From an uncultured Flavobacterium sp. (GTDB lineage: Bacteria; Bacteroidota; Bacteroidia; Flavobacteriales; Flavobacteriaceae), in NCBI RefSeq assembly GCF_943913405.1, contig NZ_CALTYA010000009.1, positions 1 through 64,000 on the forward strand: a stretch of DNA of 64,000 nt. The letters are read 5' to 3'. The notes below the pieces were generated by a model. The model had not been told where the DNA came from. It did no database searches and saw nothing but the letters and a program-made list of their open reading frames with translations. Below are positions 25,229 through 33,627 of the stretch, piece by piece (position 1 is the stretch's first letter; every line of letters begins with the position of its first letter). The translations under genes and the position numbers were made by a program.

Positions 25229-27073
25229 TTATCCTTTAAGCCAAGCTTCTCTCAATTTAGCTTTGCTGTTATCTGTCGCTTTCCAGCCGTCAATTTCGTC
25301 AAACGGAAGTTTTATGCTTCCCTTTAAAATTATTTCTTTTCCAGCGCGTTTTACTTTAAAAGTGATAGCATCATTTTCTTTCCAGCTCTGGCTTTCCATA
25401 ATCAAGTCATAAATATTGTCAAGATTGTATTTTTTGCCGTTTACTTCCTGGATAATATCGTTTGCTTTTGTTCCAAGCGCTTTGTAGAAAGGATTACTTT
25501 CGTTTCCTGGCAAGATAAAAATTTCTTTTGTAGCTTGGTCAATATTGATATTTGGTTCTTCGCCTTTGATAAAAGGATTTCCGGGAATCTTAATCTTAGA
25601 TTTCTCAACACCCATTTTTGCAAAATACTTTTCATAAGGAATCGGAGTCGGGCCAGAAACATAAGTGTCCAAGAATTCTCTAACTTTTGGAGAAGTCAGA
25701 CTCGTTATTTTGTCAAAAAGTTCTTTGTCGTCAAATGCTTTTTTAGTTCCATATTCATTCGATAATTTTTGCATAAGGTCAAGAATTCCTCTTTCTCCGT
25801 TGCTTTCTTCACGAATTTCAATATCAAGGCACATGGCTATCAGCGCGCCTTTTTCATATACATTTAAATATTGCTCTTTGTAAGGCTTTCTCAAAACTTC
25901 AGCACTCATTTTAGTGAACGGCATCGTGTCATCCATTGTAGAAGCGTTGGCGATTTTCGTTGCCATTCTGTTGAAGAAATCTTCCTCGGTGATCAAGCCC
26001 TGGTTTACTTGAAAAAGATTCGCGAAATATTCTGTCACACCTTCATACATCCACAAATGTTCAGACATTTTTGGCTTGTTGTAATCAAAATATTGAATTT
26101 CTTTTGAGTGGATTGTCAAAGGCGTCACAATGTGGAAAAACTCGTGCGAAACGATATCTTTCAGCTGTTCAGCCAATTGATCTTTTGGCATCATTTCAGG
26201 CATAACAACCGTTGTAGCTGTCGGATGTTCTAAAGCGCCAAAACCTTCTGCGTCTTTTTCTCCTTTAGAAAGATAAATAAGAACCGAATATTTCTTCGTA
26301 GCATTAAATTTTCCTAAGAAGTTTTTCTGCGCCGTCATCATCGTTTTCATTTCTGGCGTAATGCTTTCTGCAGTAATCAAGCCATTTGGAGAATAAACAG
26401 CAATCAAAATATCCATGCCGTTTACATTAAAAGTAGTGTAATCTGGCTTTGAATACATAATCGGATTTTCTACCAATTCAGAATATCTTGAAACAGTAAA
26501 AGTATCTTTAGAATCGCTTGCATCGGTATCAGTCATTGAAGTTGAGCCCCAAAGCGTTGCCGGATGCGAGATATTTACGGTATAGGGAATTTCACTGAAT
26601 TCGCTAAAATAACCAACAAAACCGTGCGTGTTGAGCATAAAGTTTTTTCCAGCGTCGATGTTTGTTCCGGCAGGAGAAAAAATATCGTGCTTTTCTTCAA
26701 TGTCATAAGTGTCATTGACTAGATAAGTCAGTTTTGCTAATTTTTTAGCATCGCTGATTGTCCACGAATTATCGTCAATTTTTGCAACTATAAGGCTATT
26801 TCCTTTTGAATCATAGGCTTTTACGTTTTCAATATATTTTCCATAATCATCTTCAGAATAAGTTCCAGGGATGATTTTAGGAATATGATATGTGATTTTT
26901 TCTGATGAAATAGCTGGCGGAGTCAGCGTTACCATCACTTTGTCATCTTTTACAGAATTCAAATCAATGCTAACTTGAACTTCACTTTTGGCAGTATTTG
27001 ATACTACGCTCGCTGATGGCTTACAGCTTAAGATAAGCGTTGCAAGAGCCAGCGAATAAAATATTTTCTTCAT
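25229..27073 (-). CDS. M61 family peptidase lipoprotein (glycyl aminopeptidase-like)
   Basis: 614 residues. Lipobox 'LATLILSCKPS' with Cys17. The M61 catalytic domain contains HEFFH at 310-314 and the third zinc ligand Glu344 in 'WMYEGVTEYF', and is preceded by the typical N-terminal beta domain ('YHIPKIIPGTYSEDDYG'). A PDZ domain occupies about 490-595 ('ALGTKANDIIQEVNGKKYNL'). M61 enzymes release N-terminal Gly/Ala from peptides; a cell-envelope location is inferred from the lipobox. It is a single-gene unit with a terminator. All metal and base residues expected of an active enzyme appear intact. Confidence 0.88.
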   Translation of the reverse strand: MKKIFYSLALATLILSCKPSASVVSNTAKSEVQVSIDLNSVKDDKVMVTLTPPAISSEKITYHIPKIIPGTYSEDDYGKYIENVKAYDSKGNSLIVAKIDDNSWTISDAKKLAKLTYLVNDTYDIEEKHDIFSPAGTNIDAGKNFMLNTHGFVGYFSEFSEIPYTVNISHPATLWGSTSMTDTDASDSKDTFTVSRYSELVENPIMYSKPDYTTFNVNGMDILIAVYSPNGLITAESITPEMKTMMTAQKNFLGKFNATKKYSVLIYLSKGEKDAEGFGALEHPTATTVVMPEMMPKDQLAEQLKDIVSHEFFHIVTPLTIHSKEIQYFDYNKPKMSEHLWMYEGVTEYFANLFQVNQGLITEEDFFNRMATKIANASTMDDTMPFTKMSAEVLRKPYKEQYLNVYEKGALIAMCLDIEIREESNGERGILDLMQKLSNEYGTKKAFDDKELFDKITSLTSPKVREFLDTYVSGPTPIPYEKYFAKMGVEKSKIKIPGNPFIKGEEPNINIDQATKEIFILPGNESNPFYKALGTKANDIIQEVNGKKYNLDNIYDLIMESQSWKENDAITFKVKRAGKEIILKGSIKLPFDEIDGWKATDNSKAKLREAWLKG

Positions 27074-27171
27074 TATACTTTTTGTTTAGGCCTGATTGGT
27101 GTTTTGAAACGGCCATTTGTTACAAAATAAAGATATAAATTTTTGTGAAGATCTGGCTCTCTATGCTTAAT

Positions 27172-28107
27172 TTATAATTTTGTTAAGAAAGAATTTATTT
27201 TTTGAGAGAGTTCAGGCATGATAGGCAATTCGGGATTGTTGTAGCTTTCCATGTTTTCGGTGCTGTCTCCCTTGATTTCTTTGAAAATATGATTCATATT
27301 TTGAATAATCACCAACTCTGATTTCGGATTAGCTTCGTGCAATAGTTTTGCATCTGATTCCGGAATTTGAAGATCTTTCGTACCATTAATAATCAAAACA
27401 GGAATTTCTAATTTTTTGATTTCAGCCACAGGATTGTATTTCAATATAGAAATCAAATAAGGCTGTACACTTTTGCGGAAAATAGCAGACAGCGCCGGAG
27501 TTTTCAATTCAAATGTTTCGCCTTTTTTCAGCAGTTCAAAGTTTTTTTGAGTTTCTTCTTTTAAAAACGGAGCCTGCTTTCCAATCTGTTCCACTAGCGT
27601 TTCATCAAAAGAACGCCCCATTCCGGCTAATGAAATAAACGCATCAGCATTTCCTTTTGCAGCAACCATTCCAACAAGCGAGCCTTCGCTATGACCCGCA
27701 AGAATAATTTTTCCATATTGCTTTTTTGCCTTGAAATAAGTGATAATGTCTTTGACGTCATTAATCAAATCTTCAAACGAGCCATCTTCTTCCTTCACGT
27801 TGCCGGCCTTGATTTGTGCAATCGATCTTTTGTCAAAAGCATAAACTGCGTTGCCATTTTTCACCAAGCTTTCTGCCAAAAATTTGTATGCATTTGTGGT
27901 CATGTTCGGCATATTCCCATTTCGATCCGGAATTCCAGAACCAGCAATGATGATAACCAAATTTGTCTTTTTCGTAAGGTTTTCCGGCTTATAAAGTGTT
28001 CCATATAATAGTGAATTCACGGAAACTTCTTCTGTCGTAAATTTTTTATCTTGTGCAAAAACAGAAGTTACAAATAGAAGCGTCAAGTAGATAATTATTT
28101 TAGGCAT
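27172..28107 (-). CDS. Secreted alpha/beta hydrolase
   Basis: 311 residues with signal peptide 1-18 ('TSVFAQ'). Alpha/beta-hydrolase fold: oxyanion strand 'LVIIIAGSGIPDRNG', nucleophile elbow GHSEG with Ser140, acid in 'INGTKDLQIPESD' and catalytic His in 'NMNHIFKE'. The form resembles serine aminopeptidase S33/dienelactone hydrolase-like periplasmic esterases. Its substrate is unknown. It is the last gene of a three-gene operon (DUF2089-type zinc-ribbon protein, Yip1-like membrane protein, hydrolase), 10 bases downstream of the membrane protein gene. Confidence 0.82.
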   Translation of the reverse strand: MPKIIIYLTLLFVTSVFAQDKKFTTEEVSVNSLLYGTLYKPENLTKKTNLVIIIAGSGIPDRNGNMPNMTTNAYKFLAESLVKNGNAVYAFDKRSIAQIKAGNVKEEDGSFEDLINDVKDIITYFKAKKQYGKIILAGHSEGSLVGMVAAKGNADAFISLAGMGRSFDETLVEQIGKQAPFLKEETQKNFELLKKGETFELKTPALSAIFRKSVQPYLISILKYNPVAEIKKLEIPVLIINGTKDLQIPESDAKLLHEANPKSELVIIQNMNHIFKEIKGDSTENMESYNNPELPIMPELSQKINSFLTKL

Positions 28108-28117
28108 GGTATTTTTT

Positions 28118-28714
28118 TTAGTAATTAATAGTTGAGATTAAAACAGAAGAAAGGATTTCAGCCAAGATGATAGCTCCGATAAAATACATTTTATGCGCTG
28201 GAGTTTTATTATTCGTAGCTGTCTTGAATCCGTAATAAAGCAAAACGATAAACCAGATTAAAAAGGCAATTGATAGCAAGGCAAAAGGTAAAATTACGGC
28301 TAAAGTTCCCGGATCAATATTTGGCATTTGAGACGGATTTTCGGGATTTACTTTTTGAAGCAATGAAGAAGTTGAGCTATAAATAAAATCATTGATATTG
28401 AACAAAAGCAATATATAGTAAGGAATTTTCGCTACTAAAATCGGCGTAGCAATATCAACGGCTCTAGTTTTTGAATTGATGATCTTTCCAGCAATAAAAA
28501 GGAAAATAAACAAAGAGACAAAATTGATGGCATTGTCAATCAATGGCTGCAGTTTTCCAACATCTTCTGTGAAATGCAAATCGATGACGCCGTCAAATCT
28601 TCCGTTTAAGAGAAAGGCGAGGTAAGAAGCTAAAAGTGTAGTAATAATTCCGAAAACCAGCAATTTTGTTTCTGAAATTGATTCAAACGGATTGATAAGC
28701 AGCTTTTTTTTCAT
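28118..28714 (-). CDS. Yip1-like polytopic membrane protein
   Basis: 198 residues with about five membrane segments (roughly 18-37, 62-82, 92-108, 135-160 and 175-195). The opening 'KKLLINPFESISETKLLVFG' and the general spacing are those of bacterial Yip1-domain proteins; assignment to the family is moderate. Its start overlaps the end of the upstream zinc-ribbon gene in an ATGA junction, so the two are translationally coupled. The function is unknown. Confidence 0.65.
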   Translation of the reverse strand: MKKKLLINPFESISETKLLVFGIITTLLASYLAFLLNGRFDGVIDLHFTEDVGKLQPLIDNAINFVSLFIFLFIAGKIINSKTRAVDIATPILVAKIPYYILLLFNINDFIYSSTSSLLQKVNPENPSQMPNIDPGTLAVILPFALLSIAFLIWFIVLLYYGFKTATNNKTPAHKMYFIGAIILAEILSSVLISTINY

Positions 28715-28992
28715 AATGATTTTGATTTAAGTTGGTTGATTTTCTTTATGATATCGTCTAGTTTGTTTCTTACCGTCGGGTAGCTGTTTCCCATTTGAGT
28801 GGCCATCTCTTTTAGGCTGCCGCTGGTCATGAAGAATTGAAGAATGAAATTTTGTTCTTCTTCAGAAAGTTGCAATAAAATGGGCAGCGTGTAATTTCCA
28901 GAAACTATGGTTTTGCATTCCGCACAGCTAAGTTGAGAAACAGAAAGCGAGCTTGAGCAACTCGGACAATGAATAGGAAGTTTAGGAGTCAT
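28711..28992 (-). CDS. DUF2089 family zinc-ribbon/HTH protein
   Basis: 93 residues from ATG 28992. The N-terminus has two CxxC pairs ('CPSCSSSL', 'CAEC') forming a zinc ribbon. The rest ('LSEEEQNFILQFFMTSGSLKEMATQMGNSYPTVRNKLDDII' in parts) is the DUF2089 sigma-70 region 4-like helix-turn-helix. It is probably a small DNA-binding regulator of its own operon with the Yip1-like protein and hydrolase; that role is inferred from architecture and position. Confidence 0.8.
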   Translation of the reverse strand: MTPKLPIHCPSCSSSLSVSQLSCAECKTIVSGNYTLPILLQLSEEEQNFILQFFMTSGSLKEMATQMGNSYPTVRNKLDDIIKKINQLKSKSL

Positions 28993-29088
28993 TATTAATT
29001 TTATTTGATACAAAACTAAATAAAATTAATATATAAATTAATAATGTTTATTATTTATTTGAAATTATTTTATAACAAGGCATAAAAA

Positions 29089-29107
29089 AACTCCTATAAA
29101 AGGAGTT
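29089..29107 (-). terminator. Terminator of the TIGR03643 gene
   Basis: AACTCCT / AGGAGTT, 7-bp stem with a T-run on the minus strand, 8 bases after the stop codon. Confidence 0.7.
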
Positions 29108-29114
29108 GATATAA

Positions 29115-29393
29115 TTAGTCGAACTTATTTTTGATATAGTATTTGCCATCCAAATCTTCGTCGAAATCATCAATTCTCGGAGGCTTTGGTTTTGGTTTGC
29201 TTGCCATGGCTTTTTTCTTCCACAGTTCAAATTTATCTGCGGTAAGCCTTTTTTTCATAATCTCGATTACTTCTTTTTCAGACAAGCCAAGCTCTTTTTT
29301 AATAATCTCAAAAGGATTTCTCTCCTCTAATGCAAGAGTAATCAGCTTTTCGTTCTGCTCTCTGTCCAACTCAATATTTTTGCCTCTTTTCAT
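29115..29393 (-). CDS. TIGR03643/DUF2805 family small protein
   Basis: 92 residues. The central 'LITLALEERNPFEIIKKELGLSEKEVIEIMKKRL' (read in pieces, residues 17-50) and 'FELWKKKAMASKPKP' match the TIGR03643/DUF2805 family, a short helix-turn-helix-like protein found in marine and aquatic bacteria. A Lys-Pro segment and an acidic tail follow. The function is unknown. Single gene with its own terminator. Confidence 0.85.
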   Translation of the reverse strand: MKRGKNIELDREQNEKLITLALEERNPFEIIKKELGLSEKEVIEIMKKRLTADKFELWKKKAMASKPKPKPPRIDDFDEDLDGKYYIKNKFD

Positions 29394-29485
29394 TACTTGA
29401 AAATTAATTCAGATAAAATTGTTTTTTTAAGTTTTTAATAGTTACTCAATATTAAGAAAAAAAATAATTACTTTTTCAAGTAAGT

Positions 29486-30319
29486 TTAATTTTTTTTATC
29501 AGGCTGTATTTTAGGTTTTTGAAAAGGTATTTGAATCAAATTTGAAATGTTATTATTTTCTGAAGGCGCCATATGAGTGTCAACACCATAAATAATTTCG
29601 TTTTTTGGCAATTGGGTAAAAGTTCCGAAAAGACGGTCCCAAATCGAAAAAATATTACCATAATTAGAATCTGTGTAAGGCAAAACGTAATGATGGTGCA
29701 CTTTATGCATGTTTGGAGAAACAATAAAATAGCTGATCACGGCATCAAGCTTTTGTGGCAAGGAAATATTTGCATGGTTAAACTGCGAAAAAACAACTGA
29801 AAGCGATTGGTATAAAAATACCAGCCACATCGGGGATCCTGAAATTAAAACTGCAAAAACTGTAAACACAAACCGAATAACGCTTTCCCCAGGATGGTGG
29901 CGATTCGCAGTCGTGGTGTCAATCCAGGTGTCAGTGTGGTGAATCAAGTGAAAACGCCACATCCATTTGGTTTTGTGCTGTACCAAATGTGCCAGATATG
30001 CGCCAACCAAATCCAGTAAAAGCAGGCCGATCAAGGCATAAAGCCAAAGCGGAATTTCAGGAAGCCATTCTAAAACACCAAAATGACTCTTAACCGTCCA
30101 TTCTGAAGCCATCAAAAGGAGGAAAGCCAAGACAAAATTGACAATAATCGTGGTCAGCGTAAAAAAGAAGTTGATTCCGGCGTGGTTCCACTTTTTATAG
30201 TCAAGGCGAAACAGCGGAAAAGCATTTTCGAGCAGCCAAAAAATAGTAATTCCGCCTGCTAAAATGAGGCTTCTGTGTAATGAGGGAATGGTCGCAAAAT
30301 AATTTACAATATCATTCAT
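29486..30319 (-). CDS. Sterol desaturase / fatty acid hydroxylase superfamily protein
   Basis: 277 residues with four or five membrane segments. The di-iron histidine boxes are complete: 'HLVQH' (HxxxH), 'HLIHHTD' (HxxHH), 'NRHHPGE' and 'HKVHHHYV'. The family performs oxygen-dependent hydroxylation or desaturation of lipid C-H bonds in the membrane; the substrate is not predictable. It starts 13 bases after the stop of the upstream CHASE3 histidine-kinase gene, so the two are probably cotranscribed, linking a lipid modification enzyme to a sensor; that functional link is inference. Confidence 0.88.
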   Translation of the reverse strand: MNDIVNYFATIPSLHRSLILAGGITIFWLLENAFPLFRLDYKKWNHAGINFFFTLTTIIVNFVLAFLLLMASEWTVKSHFGVLEWLPEIPLWLYALIGLLLLDLVGAYLAHLVQHKTKWMWRFHLIHHTDTWIDTTTANRHHPGESVIRFVFTVFAVLISGSPMWLVFLYQSLSVVFSQFNHANISLPQKLDAVISYFIVSPNMHKVHHHYVLPYTDSNYGNIFSIWDRLFGTFTQLPKNEIIYGVDTHMAPSENNNISNLIQIPFQKPKIQPDKKN

Positions 30320-30332
30320 ATGTCCTAAAAGT

Positions 30333-31691
30333 TTACTTGCCGATAGAAAACTGAACCGTGAAAGTTGTGCCCACGTTGACTTCGCTTACGACAGAAATTT
30401 TTCCGTTCATGCTCTCAATTTGCGTTTTGGTCATGAAAAGTCCGATTCCTTTTGCATTTGGATGCTGGTGAAAAACTTGGTGCATTCCAAATATTTTGTC
30501 GCCGTGGCGTGTCAAGTCAATTCCCAGTCCGTTATCTTTAACGTGAAGGAAAAGGCTGTTATTTCTTGTTTCAGTATAAATTTTTATCTCAGGAATTCTT
30601 GTTCCGTCTTTATATTTAATAGCGTTGCTGATCAGATTGTGAAAAATGCTTTCTAAATAAATTCTTGAATATTCAATTTCTGGCGCATTTTCAAAACTTG
30701 CCACAATTACCGCTTTTGAATTCAAAATCTCGCCTTGAAGAGATTCAATCGTCTTCACATAAATATCTTGAAAAATTAAGAATTCTTTTTCAATTATTTT
30801 ATTTTTTTTGATGTGAAGCACTTCAATTAATTGATTTAAAGAATCCTGTAGGTTTTGAGCCACTTTTTTCAGCATGTCAAAAACTGTTTTGTATTCTTCA
30901 ATTGTGCTTTCTTCGTCAATTGTAGAAATCAGCGCCGTGATATTTCCGGCAGGCGATCTCAAATTGTGCGAAGTAATGTTGGCAAAATCATTCAGTTGCG
31001 TATTTTGAATTGCCAGCTCGTTTAAAAGATTGGCCTGAATCAATTTGTCAAGAAGCAATACTTTGGTGTTTTGTCTTATTTTTACGTAGGCAAAAATTAC
31101 GATGATAAAAGTAATTAATGTAAAAAGCATAAAATTTAGATTTCTTGCCTTGACGTTTTTCTCTGTTTCTGCTAAATTTTCAGAAAGTATTTTTACCGAT
31201 AAGTTTTGATATTGCTGAATAGAATTTCTGATAGAATCCATTATTTCCTTGCCACGCCCTTTTTTGATATTTTCAGCAGCACTTTCCATTCCTACTTCTC
31301 TTCTCAATAAAATAGTGTGCGCGCTTACTTTTTTCTTTGATTCGATAAGGCGGTGCAATGTATCTAGATTGATGATCAAAGCCTCGTTATTTGCATTCAT
31401 CGAGCTTAAGGAATCAAGCCAAATCTGCAAGTTGCGCTGACCTTCGTTATAAACGTGAAGGTAATTTTCGTCGCCTGTAATCGTATATCCTCGCGTACCG
31501 GTTTCAATGTCGATCGTGCTCGAAAGTATTTTTTCAAGAACACCATTTACATTGCTCGTATGGCTTACAATCGCACGGTTTTGTTTTACAGAGTGTGCCC
31601 TGTTGTAAGTGAAATAAGCAAGAAATATAAATATCAGCAACAAGACCGAAAAAGCAAAGTCGATTTTGTGTTTTAGCGAAAGTTTATTCAT
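30333..31691 (-). CDS. CHASE3-domain sensor histidine kinase
   Basis: 452 residues: membrane segment 11-30, CHASE3 extracytoplasmic domain (about 35-180, with the conserved 'DIETGTRGYTITGDENYL'), membrane segment about 186-204, then a HisKA domain with the phosphoacceptor His242 in 'ITSHNLRSPAGN' and a HATPase domain ('NAIKYKDG', 'VKDNGLGIDLTRHG', 'KGIGLFMTKTQIE'). The H-box reads SHNLRSP, a common Bacteroidota variant. No receiver gene is adjacent, so it is an orphan kinase at this locus. It precedes the sterol desaturase-like gene by 13 bases. Confidence 0.92.
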   Translation of the reverse strand: MNKLSLKHKIDFAFSVLLLIFIFLAYFTYNRAHSVKQNRAIVSHTSNVNGVLEKILSSTIDIETGTRGYTITGDENYLHVYNEGQRNLQIWLDSLSSMNANNEALIINLDTLHRLIESKKKVSAHTILLRREVGMESAAENIKKGRGKEIMDSIRNSIQQYQNLSVKILSENLAETEKNVKARNLNFMLFTLITFIIVIFAYVKIRQNTKVLLLDKLIQANLLNELAIQNTQLNDFANITSHNLRSPAGNITALISTIDEESTIEEYKTVFDMLKKVAQNLQDSLNQLIEVLHIKKNKIIEKEFLIFQDIYVKTIESLQGEILNSKAVIVASFENAPEIEYSRIYLESIFHNLISNAIKYKDGTRIPEIKIYTETRNNSLFLHVKDNGLGIDLTRHGDKIFGMHQVFHQHPNAKGIGLFMTKTQIESMNGKISVVSEVNVGTTFTVQFSIGK

Positions 31692-31794
31692 GTAAGTTGT
31701 TGTGCTGTTGTGAGTTCTGATAAAATAAATTCAGAAATAATATACTGCAAATTAAGATAATATTTTTAAAATATAAACCTTAAAATTAGGATAA

Positions 31795-32148
31795 TTATGT
31801 ATAAAGGTATGCCCAAAAAATAAGCAGCAATTGCAAAGGAAGTCGTGCAATCAGTACCCATTTTGGCAATCCAAAACCAGCTTTTTTATTCGTAAGCATG
31901 TATAAATTTGCCGGAAAAACGGCAATCAGCAAGGCAATAATTCCCCAAGCGCCATAAGAAGAAAGGGAAGGAATACAAAGAAGAATTCCGAATAAAATTT
32001 CTGCTAAACCGCTTAAAATATTCAATACTTTGGGCGCAGGCAAATAATCAGGAATTATCTTGACATACATCCTTGGATTCCTAAAATGGTTCAAGCCGGC
32101 CAGAATGTAGATTCCGGCCATAAGGTATAAATGCCAAGATAATTCCAT
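31795..32148 (-). CDS. DoxX family membrane protein
   Basis: 117 residues, four membrane segments. The 'LYLMAGIYILAGLNHFRNP' opening and 'LSGLAEILFGILLCIP' are typical of the DoxX/DoxD-like family. Members accompany redox or quinone functions, but the biochemical role of this short type is unsettled. It lies 31 bases downstream of the DMT transporter gene on the same strand and may share its transcript. Confidence 0.8.
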   Translation of the reverse strand: MELSWHLYLMAGIYILAGLNHFRNPRMYVKIIPDYLPAPKVLNILSGLAEILFGILLCIPSLSSYGAWGIIALLIAVFPANLYMLTNKKAGFGLPKWVLIARLPLQLLLIFWAYLYT

Positions 32149-32179
32149 AAATTGTTTTTACTAATTTAAGGAAATAAAA

Positions 32180-33136
32180 TTAAGCAGCCTTCTTTTTGAA
32201 ATTTACATTCATGATTACGATGGCCATGATGATCAAAATAATTCCGATCCATTGTATTAAAAGTACTTGCTCGTGCAAAAGAAAATAAGCCATTAATACA
32301 GAAACTGGCAATTCTAAAGAAGAAACAATGCTTCCAAGACCAATTCCTGTAAGCGGAAAACCAGCATTCAAAAGCATCGGCGGAATAATTGTTCCAAACA
32401 AAGAAAGCACGATTCCCCATTTCAAGAAAATATTGAAATCAAAATCTTTTGCTGTTGAAAATACGCCTAAAGCTTCATTGAAAGATGCCGACTGATTTGG
32501 AATTATCTGCGTAATCAAGGCAAAAAGCAATACCATGATTCCGCCGCCCAAAAGCATATAAAGACTTCTTTGCGCAGAAGAAATTTCTGTAGCGATGCGA
32601 TTTGCCGTAAACATTGTGGTTGTGAATGACACTGCTGCCAGCATTCCGAAAAATAATCCCAGCGGATTTAATTCTACGCTTGAATTAATAAGATTTGTTG
32701 CTAAGATTGTTCCAATCAATACAATGGCTACAGCTATGATTTTGATGGTAGAAGGCAGTTTTTTTTCTAAAAACATTTCCAATAAAACACCAATCCAAAC
32801 GGTCTGCATTAAAAGTACAATGGCAATCGATACCGGAATATCGAATTTAACCGCCAAGTAATAAAAAATACTGGTCAAGCCTGTTGAAGTACCGGCCGTC
32901 ATTAATTGCGTGATATTTTTTTTCGTCGCCTTGACCGCAGTATTGCTGTTGCGATTTCTTTGGAAGGCATTTATAAGCAAGATTCCGATGATTCCGAAAA
33001 GAAATTGAGAACAGGTAACTTCAGCCGTAGTGTAGCCTTCGCCATAAGCCATTTTTACAAAAGTGGCCAGCATGCCATAACTCGTTGCGCCTAATCCTAC
33101 AAGAAAAACTCCTTTAAGTACGTTATTTTTAGTCAT
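32180..33136 (-). CDS. EamA/DMT superfamily transporter
   Basis: 318 residues with ten membrane segments forming two EamA repeats (about 8-145 and 160-310). Features: 'LVGLGATSYGMLATFVKMAY' at the start, 'VAIVLIGTILATNLI' ending repeat one, and 'SLELPVSVLMAYFLLHEQV' plus 'WIGIILIIMAIVIM' in repeat two. It is an inner-membrane drug/metabolite exporter; the substrate is unknown. It has its own -7 box at 33159-33166. Confidence 0.88.
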   Translation of the reverse strand: MTKNNVLKGVFLVGLGATSYGMLATFVKMAYGEGYTTAEVTCSQFLFGIIGILLINAFQRNRNSNTAVKATKKNITQLMTAGTSTGLTSIFYYLAVKFDIPVSIAIVLLMQTVWIGVLLEMFLEKKLPSTIKIIAVAIVLIGTILATNLINSSVELNPLGLFFGMLAAVSFTTTMFTANRIATEISSAQRSLYMLLGGGIMVLLFALITQIIPNQSASFNEALGVFSTAKDFDFNIFLKWGIVLSLFGTIIPPMLLNAGFPLTGIGLGSIVSSLELPVSVLMAYFLLHEQVLLIQWIGIILIIMAIVIMNVNFKKKAA

Positions 33137-33158
33137 TTTTTAAAATTTAAAAAGCCGA

Positions 33159-33166
33159 CAAAGATA
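33159..33166 (-). promoter_or_regulatory. -7 promoter box of the DMT transporter gene
   Basis: TATCTTTG on the minus strand, 22 bases before the ATG at 33136. Confidence 0.55.
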
Positions 33167-33220
33167 CGGATTGAAAGTTGAAAAGCTATTGTGAAGAAGA
33201 ATTTAAGCTGAAAAATACTG

Positions 33221-33625
33221 CTAGCCTTTCAGTCCCAGCATATAAAGAATGCGATTCGGAATTTCATAAAATTCTTCCAGCTCGAAAGGCTTGATCAGAA
33301 ATCCCTTAGTGCCAAGTTCCTTGCATTTTGCTTCGTAAGACGGATTTATAGCGGTAGAATACACAAATGCAGGAATATTTCTGAAGCTCGAATCTTCGTG
33401 AATTTCTGCCAAAGCTTCAATTCCATTTAAGATGGGCATGTTGATATCTGTCAGAATAATATCAGGAATTTCTTCAGCATTTTTTAAAAAATCAAGCAGT
33501 TCTTGTCCGTTTTTTACCATGTCAACGTTTAAGAATGACGGATGTCTGGCAAAACTTGCTTCAATGATTTCTCCGTCATCAATGTCGTCTTCGGCAATAA
33601 GAATATGCAGTTTGTGTTGCTTCAT
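33221..33625 (-). CDS. Stand-alone receiver (response regulator) of the Kai locus
   Basis: 134 residues, a single REC domain and nothing else. Acidic pocket E12-D13-D14, phosphoacceptor Asp60 in 'IILTDINMP', conserved Thr/Ser and Lys in 'YSTAINP' and 'GFLIKPFE'. With no DNA-binding output domain it should act through protein-protein contacts, as CheY-like or phosphorelay regulators do. It is the last gene of the minus-strand kaiC-kaiB-kaiB-kinase operon, 2 bases after the kinase gene, so that kinase is its likely partner. Confidence 0.92.
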   Translation of the reverse strand: MKQHKLHILIAEDDIDDGEIIEASFARHPSFLNVDMVKNGQELLDFLKNAEEIPDIILTDINMPILNGIEALAEIHEDSSFRNIPAFVYSTAINPSYEAKCKELGTKGFLIKPFELEEFYEIPNRILYMLGLKG

Positions 33626-33627
33626 TT

